Source: CAYFVR01 sp046541515 (GTDB lineage: Bacteria; Desulfobacterota; Desulfobacteria; Desulfobacterales; Desulfococcaceae). Taken from it: a DNA stretch of 26,633 bases. The notes beneath the pieces are model-generated. The model ran no database searches. It was given only the letters and a program-made list of their open reading frames with translations, and was not told where the DNA came from. Below, piece after piece: positions 7,653 through 16,579 of the stretch (within the stretch, counting starts at the first letter, position 1; the number at the start of each line of letters is the position of its first letter). The translations under genes and the position numbers were made by a program. The stretch lies in the NCBI GenBank assembly GCA_046541515.1, contig JBKHDD010000054.1, forward strand, positions 1 through 26,633, given 5' to 3'.

Positions 7653-8066
7653 TTATTTTTTTGGAGACAGGAAAGCGTTTTCGACCAGACGGATCGTGGG
7701 AATTTTTTGAAAGTGGGCATCGAAAGTCAAAATTTGTGAATCCGTCTCCAGGCAATGAGCCGCAATCCATACGTCATTGATCGGCAACGGTGTCCCCGCT
7801 TTTTTCAGACCGGATTTCAAATCGCCAAAAATTTCCGCAGTCTTCCAACCCGCGCCGAGGAATTCAACCGTTGGAATGCTCAGAAATTCCTCCAGTATCG
7901 CCATATTTTTAGAGTCTTGATTCCCTCCTTTGAAACCTGCGATCAGTTCACCGACAACGGAAATGGACATATAAACCCGGTCCGCCCGCATCAGGGCCTC
8001 CAAAACGAATTCATCTCCTCGACAATATCTTGAATAGGCGTTGGTATCCGGTAGAATGGCATTCAT
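7653..8066 (-). CDS. vapC: PIN-domain ribonuclease toxin, VapC type
   Basis: Start ATG 8066; 137 aa. The PIN acidic residues are present: D7 in LPDTNAY, E40 in SVVGELIAG, D98 in INDVWIAA and D116 in TFDAHF, the standard Mg-binding set of VapC endoribonucleases that cleave tRNA or rRNA. The start overlaps the antitoxin stop by four bases (ATGA), the usual antitoxin-first coupling. All catalytic residues are intact, so the toxin is expected to be active. The RNA target cannot be predicted. It converges with the esterase gene on the plus strand. Confidence 0.88.
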   Translation of the reverse strand: MNAILPDTNAYSRYCRGDEFVLEALMRADRVYMSISVVGELIAGFKGGNQDSKNMAILEEFLSIPTVEFLGAGWKTAEIFGDLKSGLKKAGTPLPINDVWIAAHCLETDSQILTFDAHFQKIPTIRLVENAFLSPKK

Positions 8067-8320
8067 TTCCAATCCTCCGGGTTTACTTCGCCAAGATCCT
8101 GAACGGCCGATTCGAATTCCCGATATTCCTCTTCGCTCCACACTCCGCATAACTCGCGAAACTTTTTCCTGGAATCAACTTCTCGCCTGGGAACTCCCCC
8201 GAATGCCTCCCGCAAAATATGCCGGATCACCTCCTCGGGGCGCCTGCCCTCTCGGCGAGCCCTGGCCCGGATCAGTGCGTCCAAGGTATCGTCCACATCG
8301 GGTATGGTAATGGATTTCAT
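8063..8320 (-). CDS. vapB: Ribbon-helix-helix antitoxin, VapB/FitA type
   Basis: Start ATG 8320 (MKSITIP) with a GGAGGA ribosome site; 85 aa. Residues 1-40 form a ribbon-helix-helix DNA-binding domain: a strand KSITIPDV, then LDALIRARARREGRRPEEVIRHILREAF, as in FitA-like antitoxins. The C-terminal half (RKKFRELCGVWSEEEYREFESAVQDL) is an acidic helix expected to wrap the PIN toxin active site. The four-base overlap with vapC and the shared strand define a type II toxin-antitoxin operon. RHH antitoxins normally repress their own promoter, which should lie in 8321-8430, although I see no clean operator repeat there. Confidence 0.85.
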   Translation of the reverse strand: MKSITIPDVDDTLDALIRARARREGRRPEEVIRHILREAFGGVPRREVDSRKKFRELCGVWSEEEYREFESAVQDLGEVNPEDWK

Positions 8321-8429
8321 CGGCTTCCTCCATATTTGACTTTGGCGAATACATTCATCCCTCCCGCACCCACACCTCCTTCCTCTCATATTGTACCGGA
8401 ATTCCCTGAATTTGGAAAGGTACGCGAAA

Positions 8430-8468
8430 CGACAAAACGGGCGAAGCCCCCGAAGGAACTCCGCCCGT
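8430..8468 (-). terminator. dnaK terminator with a UUCG-capped 14-bp stem
   Basis: On the minus strand ACGGGCG+GAGTTCC (8468-8455) pairs with GGGGCTT+CGCCCGT (8450-8437) around a TTCG loop closed by C-G, with three G-U pairs in the inner half. A TTTTGTC tract follows. The stem is a textbook stable tetraloop hairpin 52 bases past the dnaK stop. Confidence 0.8.
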
Positions 8469-8489
8469 CTCTCGCTCGGTCAGTTGTCG

Positions 8490-8513
8490 CGCGAATCGGC
8501 GACCCGATTCGCG
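8490..8513 (-). repeat. 10-bp perfect hairpin immediately 3' of dnaK
   Basis: CGCGAATCGG (8490-8499) and CCGATTCGCG (8504-8513) are exact reverse complements with loop CGAC. In the dnaK transcript it comes just after the stop codon and a T run, so it is not in terminator order. A 3'-end stabiliser or protein-binding dyad is possible. Confidence 0.45.
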
Positions 8514-8519
8514 AAAAAA

Positions 8520-10433
<1,914 letters not shown>

Positions 10434-10570
10434 GTTTCTCCTCCTTCAAACCTTTTTCGGGCAAACCGTTTTCGGCGAAGTTCGCCGGATGTTCATGCAA
10501 ACTTTTTCCTCAGCCGAAACCGATGAAATAAATATTTGAATTCATTTGGGTTGATCCGATTACGCACAAA

Positions 10571-10598
10571 AGTGTAATGCGAAATTCGGACCCGTCAA
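10571..10598 (-). promoter_or_regulatory. Putative dnaK promoter
   Basis: On the minus strand CCTTGACG contains TTGACG (10598-10593), then 16 bases, then TACACT (10576-10571). It looks sigma-70-like; the CTTGA core also partly fits a heat-shock sigma-32 -35, but the CCCCAT-type -10 is absent. The leader to the ATG at 10433 would be about 130 nt. Confidence 0.45.
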
Positions 10599-10671
10599 GG
10601 GGCGATTTTGGAAAAATGGCATATTTTCTGCAGATAAGCTTTTCCCCTCCCTTTCCCGGGCGTCCTTCTTT

Positions 10672-10699
10672 TTGACAGGAAGAGGAATCCGCTTATCTT
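10672..10699 (+). promoter_or_regulatory. Promoter of the 71-aa orphan gene
   Basis: TTGACA (10672-10677), 16 bases, TATCTT (10694-10699). The -35 is consensus and the -10 matches four of six. It is divergent from the dnaK promoter with about 75 bases between the two -35 boxes, and would give a leader of about 50 nt. Confidence 0.55.
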
Positions 10700-10758
10700 C
10701 TAAAAATAATCAATCTGTTATGAAACGGAACGCCATCGTTTCGGAAAGGAGCCCGGCC

Positions 10759-10974
10759 ATGGGTGAAAAAGGCGAAATTCTGGAAACCCTGATGAACGCC
10801 ATCGGAGAGGAAGGCTGCGGCGTATCCTGCGAAGATGCCGAGGTGTTTCAGGACGCGGAAGGCTGGAAGATGAAGCTGGAGGGGTTTATGGAGCCCTGGA
10901 AATTAGGCCAAACCGTGGAAGAGGCCAAGAAAAACGTGCGGGAATACGCCCGCATGGGTTTCGGCCTGAGCTGA
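10759..10974 (+). CDS. Small hypothetical protein, 71 aa
   Basis: I do not recognise a family. Start ATG 10759 is set by AAAGGAG seven bases upstream; the frame is open further upstream but the promoter lies inside that extension. The protein is soluble and acidic in its first half (GEKGEILETLMNAIGEE), has two cysteines in GCGVSCED (about 17-24), a tryptophan-containing core (EGWKMKLEGFMEPWKLG) and a C-terminal helix (TVEEAKKNVREYARMGFGLS). The two cysteines are spaced C-x3-C. The last segment resembles the small all-alpha/beta HicB-like proteins in which sequence of this kind follows a beta hairpin, but the similarity is too slight for a call. It is monocistronic and divergent from dnaK. Confidence 0.7.
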   Translation: MGEKGEILETLMNAIGEEGCGVSCEDAEVFQDAEGWKMKLEGFMEPWKLGQTVEEAKKNVREYARMGFGLS

Positions 10975-10988
10975 TCCGCCCATCCTTT

Positions 10989-11138
10989 AGGGACTCGGAA
11001 TTTGTCAATGTACCGTTTTCATCCCAATGCCGTTTTTTGACGAAATCGGGTAGGGGCGAATTGCATTCGCCCTTGCGCAATCTTGCACGGTTGAGCAATG
11101 GAAATCCAAAACGGTATTTCAGCTGTTGCTGAGTCCCT
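10989..11138. mobile_element. 150-bp MITE-like element with inverted ends
   Basis: The left end AGGGACTC-N14-TACCGTTTT (10989-11019) is mirrored at the right end as AAAACGGTA-N14-GAGTCCCT (11108-11138): both end blocks match exactly and are separated by the same 14-base spacer. Inside is a GC hairpin (11054-11072). There is no coding region. This layout is that of a non-autonomous miniature transposable element. No clear target duplication is seen at the flanks (CTTT left, TTGG right). Confidence 0.6.
11054..11072. repeat. Internal hairpin of the MITE-like element
   Basis: GGGCGAAT-TGC-ATTCGCCC, an eight-base perfect stem with a three-base loop. Similar GGGGCGAA...TTCGCCC units are common as dispersed intergenic repeats in many bacterial genomes; only one copy is in this window. 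Confidence 0.6.
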
Positions 11139-11197
11139 TTGGCGGACAACGGGAATATCGGAACCTTGCGATCGCGGAGAATTCTTCCGGCTCGACG

Positions 11198-11242
11198 AAA
11201 CGAGGCCCCTTCGCCCGGATTGGCGAAGGGGCCTCGTTTTTT
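11198..11242. terminator. 18-bp perfect-stem bidirectional terminator
   Basis: AAACGAGGCCCCTTCGCC (11198-11215) and its exact complement (11222-11239) enclose a six-base loop. On the plus strand it is followed by a run of eight T (11237-11244, partly in the stem); on the minus strand the stem ends in TTTCGTC. It lies directly behind the stop codon of the phosphodiesterase gene (minus) and also closes the plus-strand transcript crossing the MITE-like element. Confidence 0.85.
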
Positions 11243-12265
11243 TTAGTTCCGTCCCAGAAACGCCCGCACCCGGTCCGGCGCGTCGGTGAACGCGCCGTCC
11301 ATTCCGGCTTTCCGGAACAAAACCCGAAGCAATTCCGGAAAATCGGAAACGCCGGACGGCAACGCGTCGTGGCGAAGGGTGTAACCGTGGACCATCAACC
11401 CCGCCCGGTGGGCGTCGGCGACCAGGGACGAAAGTTTTGGCCGCCCCTCTCTGTCCATCCCGGTCAGCACCTGCCCGATCCAGGGGCCGATCCCGTCCGC
11501 ATACGTCGCCACCCCGCGCAGTCCCGCCGGGGTTTTCATGGCGTCGTAATCGGCCTCGCTCATGCCCCACCGGTTTTCCGCCAGCAACTGCACCAGCCGA
11601 AGGCGGCAGTCCAGCTCCTTCCGCAGCCGCCGCAAGGCCGATGGATCAAAGCTCTGGATAATGGCCGGGTCGGTCCGCTCCCGATAGCCCCGCCGATGGA
11701 GCGTTTCCAGAACAATCCGGGTGATGTCCAGCCCCGCCGCCCGGTGCGCCGCCGGGTTCTTGATCTCCACGTAAACCCCGGCGGTCCGGCCGGTGCCGGC
11801 GTTCATCCCCTGGATCAGGGAGATTTCCTCGTCCAGGGTGTGAATCCGGAAGAGCGCGGCCTCCGGCGGAAAGCGGCCCGGGTATTTCGCGTTGCCGGTG
11901 CGCGGGTCGACCCGCTCGTGAACCGAGAGCCGTTGCAGTTCCGCCCAGGAAAAATCCATCACATGGAAACGGCCGTCGTCCCGCCGCCGGTCCGGGAAGA
12001 CCCGGGCCACGTCGGTCACGGCGTCCAAAACCAAATCGTGGAGGACCACCGGCACCCCGTCCCGGCTCAGCACCACGTCCTGCTCGATGTAATCCGCCCC
12101 CGCCAAATGCGCCGCCGCTTTCGCCGCCAGGGTATGTTCCGGTAGATAGGCGGAAGCTCCCCGGTGGGCGACGACCAGCGGCGCATCGGAAGCGCCGCCG
12201 GAAACCGGCCCAAGCAAGGCGATCGCGCAAAGAAAAACCATCCACATTTTCCGGCAATCCGTCAT
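11243..12265 (-). CDS. glpQ: Glycerophosphodiester phosphodiesterase, secreted GlpQ type
   Basis: Start ATG 12265 (MTDCRKMW) has an AAGGAAGGGAG site; 340 aa. A signal peptide with hydrophobic core at about 8-21 precedes the mature enzyme, so it acts in the periplasm. The GDPD TIM-barrel active-site set is present: H34-R35-G36, E43, E61 and D63 in YIEQDVVLSRDG, and H76 in LHD. Length and the insert around HVMDFSWAELQRL...YPGRFP match the periplasmic GlpQ subgroup rather than the shorter cytoplasmic UgpQ. It hydrolyses glycerophosphodiesters from phospholipid breakdown to glycerol-3-phosphate and an alcohol, with a divalent metal such as calcium. No glpT or other glycerol gene is adjacent. Confidence 0.9.
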   Translation of the reverse strand: MTDCRKMWMVFLCAIALLGPVSGGASDAPLVVAHRGASAYLPEHTLAAKAAAHLAGADYIEQDVVLSRDGVPVVLHDLVLDAVTDVARVFPDRRRDDGRFHVMDFSWAELQRLSVHERVDPRTGNAKYPGRFPPEAALFRIHTLDEEISLIQGMNAGTGRTAGVYVEIKNPAAHRAAGLDITRIVLETLHRRGYRERTDPAIIQSFDPSALRRLRKELDCRLRLVQLLAENRWGMSEADYDAMKTPAGLRGVATYADGIGPWIGQVLTGMDREGRPKLSSLVADAHRAGLMVHGYTLRHDALPSGVSDFPELLRVLFRKAGMDGAFTDAPDRVRAFLGRN

Positions 12266-12565
12266 GGCGCTCCCTTCCTTTGGATGAAACCGCTCTTTTG
12301 GCCCGGCTTTTCTGAAAACCAACAATGAAGCGCCGGATTTGAATCAGCGCTTTTCCGAGCGATAAATCTCAAAAAAACCATACCCATGTAAAATTTCCCG
12401 GCACGCCATTGTAATCAAGCGCACACCGCGACCAGGGCCAAATCCCTGAAAAACCATACGAATTTAGTGGGTTACGGATCGCCCTTGAATCCTTTAAAGT
12501 GTCGATTTAATTTACGCAATTCTGCCCATCCGAAATTTTAATCAATATTTCAGCAACCTGCAATG
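12266..12565. other. 300-bp AT-rich intergenic region upstream of the PEP-CTERM gene
   Basis: There is no plausible gene. It separates the divergent glpQ-type and PEP-CTERM genes. It contains two exact 11-base direct repeats, AAAAACCATAC, at 12373-12383 and 12449-12459, 76 bases apart, which could be activator sites for the sigma-54-type promoter downstream. Base composition is clearly lower in GC than the flanking genes. Confidence 0.4.
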
Positions 12566-12582
12566 TTGGCACAAAATTCGCT
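12566..12582 (+). promoter_or_regulatory. Sigma-54 (-24/-12) promoter of the PEP-CTERM gene
   Basis: TTGGCACAAAATTCGCT has the invariant GG (12568-12569) and GC (12580-12581) separated by exactly ten bases and a perfect TTGGCAC upstream element; only the TTGC block is imperfect (TCGC). Transcription would start near 12593, about 35 bases before the ATG. PEP-CTERM genes are known in several lineages to be controlled by RpoN with PrsK/PrsR-type regulators, which supports the call. Confidence 0.7.
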
Positions 12583-12627
12583 TACCAAAACATCAGTCAA
12601 GCGAAACCTTTATTCGGGAGAAAACCA

Positions 12628-13269
12628 ATGAAAAAGACTTTGGCGTTCATGTTAGGCGCTATGTTGATCGTCGGAATCGCGGGAATCTCTCCGGCCAATG
12701 CGGGAACCATTTGGGCGACGGACGCGATCTGGAGTGCTGGAGGCGGAGTGGGTACGATTGGCGATGATCGTTATCGCCTGAGCGACGCGCTGGGCGCGCC
12801 GGACCCCGCCACCAACAAGGTCGACTTCCTTGCGCTCGGAATAGGGGGCTATGCCATTTTTGATTTTGGCCAAGCCTTCGACAACGAGGCCATGGTCGTG
12901 GAAACCACTTATGGCAATCGTCAGGGTTATCCGGAACACGCGGAAATTCTTGTGGCGGGCGAGGGATTTTCCTCGATTTTCGAGGACTACAAAACCGACC
13001 CCGTCGGCTCGCAGAATGCGCCTACGGACATGTTCGCCTCCGTCGGCCACATCGACAACAGCCAGATGACCTCCACCGTGGACCTTTCCGGCCAAAGCGG
13101 TCCGTTTCGCTACCTCATGGTGCGGGACGCCACGTCAAATTCGCCCAGTTATGACGGCTTCGACATCGACGCGGTCGGCGTGGCGCCCGTCCCCGAACCC
13201 GGCACGGTGGTTCTCTTGGGTCTGGGCCTCATCGGCGTCGCCGGCGTTCGCCGAAAAATGAAAAAATAG
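12628..13269 (+). CDS. PEP-CTERM sorting-domain protein
   Basis: 213 aa; start ATG 12628 with GGGAG seven bases upstream. A signal peptide spans about 1-25 (MKKTLAFMLGAML...ANA-GT). The C-terminus is the tripartite PEP-CTERM signal: VPEPGT, a hydrophobic segment VVLLGLGLIGVAGV, and a basic end RRKMKK, recognised and processed by an exosortase during export to the surface. The middle 150 residues look like a beta-rich domain with aspartates and glycines (WATDAIWSAGG, YAIFDFGQAFDNEAMVVETTYG); I do not recognise a named enzyme fold. Such proteins are usually co-expressed with exopolysaccharide or biofilm matrix. The exosortase and regulators must lie elsewhere. It has its own promoter and terminator. 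Confidence 0.9.
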   Translation: MKKTLAFMLGAMLIVGIAGISPANAGTIWATDAIWSAGGGVGTIGDDRYRLSDALGAPDPATNKVDFLALGIGGYAIFDFGQAFDNEAMVVETTYGNRQGYPEHAEILVAGEGFSSIFEDYKTDPVGSQNAPTDMFASVGHIDNSQMTSTVDLSGQSGPFRYLMVRDATSNSPSYDGFDIDAVGVAPVPEPGTVVLLGLGLIGVAGVRRKMKK

Positions 13270-13303
13270 GCTTTCCCAAACAAAGCTAAAAAATTTCGAC
13301 AAG

Positions 13304-13333
13304 GGAGCGTCGCGTGGCGGCGCTCCTTTTTTT
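13304..13333 (+). terminator. Rho-independent terminator of the PEP-CTERM gene
   Basis: GGAGCGTCGC (13304-13313) pairs with GCGGCGCTCC (13317-13326), one G-U pair, loop GTG, followed directly by seven T. It begins 34 bases after the stop codon. Confidence 0.9.
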
Positions 13334-13464
13334 ATTGGAGGAATGAAACCAAGAAAAGGCAAATCCTCCTTTTTTCCCGCCGAGGCCCCTAAAGATTCGC
13401 GCCTCCAAGCGTCCACAATGTCCGTCTCCACGATCGATTCCGCCGCCCGCCACAGCCGGGGAAG

Positions 13465-14055
13465 TCAATCCCCCCCTCCAAACAACCCATCCAGATCCAA
13501 TTCCAAACCCGGAAATATCCGGGGCGAGCAACGCCCGCTCCCCGGGTGGTAGACGGGGAACCCGTATCGGCCGGTTTCTTCCATGGCCCGAAGGATCAGC
13601 ACCTGGTCGATGGGATGGACGATCCAGTATTCCCGCACGCCGTGCCGTTCGTAGAGTTCCACTTTCCGGATGTAGTCGTTGGTGGCGGTGTTGGGGGAAA
13701 TGACCTCGATGATCCAGTCGGGCGCGCCCCGGCAACCGCGATCGTCCAGCTTGCCGGGATCGCAGATGACGGCGATGTCCGGCTGAACCACATTGGTGGC
13801 GTCATCGTCTTCCTCGTTTTCCTCCGGAAGCCGCACGTCGAACGGCGCGACATACGGACGGCATTCCTTCCCCACCAGCGCATTCGCGATTTGCCGAAAC
13901 AACTCCCCGGCCACCTCTTGATGTCGTCGAGACGGCGCGGGACTCATCGCGAAGGGTTCGCCGGAAAAAATCTCCCAACGCTCGCCTTCCGGGAAATCGG
14001 CCAAATCTCCATAGGTTGTCGGGAAAGCTTCTATGCTTTTCTCGGCATGCCCCAT
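13465..14055 (-). CDS. Uma2-family (DUF820) putative PD-(D/E)xK nuclease, copy 1
   Basis: Start ATG 14055 with AAGGAGG ribosome site; 196 aa, typical family length. The Uma2 layout is clear: N-terminal YGDLADFPEGERWEIFSGEPF, MSPAPSRRHQEVAGEL, then the putative catalytic core D93 (QPDIAV), E117 (WIIEVISP), D127 and K131 (NDYIRKVELY), and YWIVHP at about 150. The fold is related to restriction-type PD-(D/E)xK enzymes. Uma2 proteins are abundant in some bacterial lineages, often in many copies, and their biological role is unknown. All core residues are intact. A possible short ORF precedes it on the same strand. Confidence 0.88.
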   Translation of the reverse strand: MGHAEKSIEAFPTTYGDLADFPEGERWEIFSGEPFAMSPAPSRRHQEVAGELFRQIANALVGKECRPYVAPFDVRLPEENEEDDDATNVVQPDIAVICDPGKLDDRGCRGAPDWIIEVISPNTATNDYIRKVELYERHGVREYWIVHPIDQVLILRAMEETGRYGFPVYHPGSGRCSPRIFPGLELDLDGLFGGGD

Positions 14056-14085
14056 GCCCCCTCCTTTCGACCGTAGCCGGTCCGC

Positions 14086-14319
14086 CTACTTCCAAGATAA
14101 AATTCCCCACCGCGGCGGATGGAAACCCGCTTCTATTGCGTATCCGTCCGGGCCGCAATCCACTTCGGGGAAACCGGCGAGGGCGGCCGGCGAACGCGCA
14201 TTGCCCGCCTCGCGCAAAAGGCCATCCGCCGGAGCGCGAATCCATCCATTTTTTTCATCCAAAACAAGCCGCTGTGGGGTTTGACTCCCGTTCCACGATT
14301 GGATAAAAACGAATTTCAT
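14086..14319 (-). CDS. Possible 77-aa hypothetical protein upstream of Uma2 copy 1
   Basis: An ATG at 14319 opens a 77-codon frame ending 30 bases before the Uma2 start, on the same strand. The peptide (MKFVFIQSWNG...GWIRAPADGLLREAGN...GFHPPRWGILSWK) is not low-complexity and is rich in tryptophan and glycine, unlike most shadow frames. There is no good ribosome site, and the predicted asnS promoter overlaps it on the other strand. I do not recognise it. It may be a real short gene, a remnant, or chance. Confidence 0.3.
   Translation of the reverse strand: MKFVFIQSWNGSQTPQRLVLDEKNGWIRAPADGLLREAGNARSPAALAGFPEVDCGPDGYAIEAGFHPPRWGILSWK
14281..14309 (+). promoter_or_regulatory. Putative asnS promoter
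   Basis: TTGACT (14281-14286), 17 bases, TAAAAA (14304-14309). The leader to the asnS ATG would be about 155 nt. The remainder of the 414-base gap between the Uma2 gene and asnS (14056-14469) shows no RNA gene or strong hairpin. Confidence 0.45.
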
Positions 14320-14469
14320 TTCATTATTATCATCCGGGACGCGCCGAAGCAACGGAATGGCGGGAACGCCGGCCAACCTTCCGCCAAAGGGCCCGCCGTC
14401 ACGCCCGAAATCATGTTTCGAAATTTGTTCCCGGCGACATTCATCGCCGAACAGGGGGGAAGCATTTTT

Positions 14470-15852
<1,383 letters not shown>

Positions 15853-16105
15853 AATCGGCGCCCCCGTGTTTTTCACTGGCATCCGAAGAGGGAATCCGAG
15901 TATTCTCCAAAAAGGGCGGCCGTTTTTCCCTGGGAATTTGCCGTTTCTGGTCCCGGGATGATTTTGGGCGCCGGATCGATTCCCTGAAATATGTCTGGAT
16001 GCGGCATGAATTGTGTTTTTGAAGAAAGAAAACCTCGATTTGCGGACTCCGAAATTTTATTCTCGCAAATTGGACGTCGAATCGTTCTTGGATGAGGAGG
16101 CCGAA

Positions 16106-16579
16106 ATGGACTGGCAAGAAGTCTGCGAACACCCCAGCTTGAAGGACCTTCCTTTCAAAATCGAACTTAACGAATGGGGGCAGGTCGTGATGTCGCCGGC
16201 GAAAGTTTACCATTCCGCCTACCAGGCGGAAATCACCCGACGACTCCCGCAAAACGGCCGGGTTCTGACGGAATGCGCCATCCAAACGCCCAAAGGCGTC
16301 CGGGTGGCGGATGTGGCCTGGGCCTCGCCGGGCCGATTTGCAATCATCAAAGGCGAAACCTCGTGTTCCACCGCCCCCGAAATCTGCGTGGAAATCCTCT
16401 CGGAAACCAATACCGGCGGCGAGATGACCGAAAAACGCGATCTCTACTTCGCCGCCGGGGCCGAGGAGGTCTGGACCTGCGACCCCGAAGGCCGCGTCCG
16501 ATTTTACATTCCCGGGGAGGAGCGAAACCGCTCCCCCCGCTTTCCCGAATTCCCAAACCAGATTGACCTGAATTTATGA
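16106..16579 (+). CDS. Uma2-family (DUF820) putative nuclease, copy 2, coupled to der
   Basis: Start ATG 16106 is chosen for the GAGGAGG site five bases upstream; the frame is open to a GTG at 16013 without support. The product is 157 aa, shorter than copy 1 because the N-terminal helical segment is reduced. The core is present: D69 in VRVADVAW, E96 in EICVEILSETNTGGEMTEKRDLY, and K110, followed by AGAEEVWTCDPEGRVRFY. It is only distantly similar to copy 1. The stop overlaps the der ATG by four bases (ATGA), so der translation may depend on it. The family's function is unknown; the linkage to an essential GTPase gene may be only positional. Confidence 0.85.
   Translation: MDWQEVCEHPSLKDLPFKIELNEWGQVVMSPAKVYHSAYQAEITRRLPQNGRVLTECAIQTPKGVRVADVAWASPGRFAIIKGETSCSTAPEICVEILSETNTGGEMTEKRDLYFAAGAEEVWTCDPEGRVRFYIPGEERNRSPRFPEFPNQIDLNL

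Noticed and set aside
10434..10671. CIRCE (HrcA) operator upstream of dnaK
   Set aside because: No TTAGCACTC-N9-GAGTGCTAA-like repeat is present in the leader.
10886..11149. 87-codon minus-strand frame crossing the end of the 71-aa gene and the MITE-like element
   Set aside because: It runs through inverted repeat sequence, lacks a ribosome site and overlaps a better supported gene.
13304..13333. Terminator for the convergent Uma2 gene on the minus strand
   Set aside because: On that strand no T run directly follows the stem; it is assigned to the PEP-CTERM gene only.
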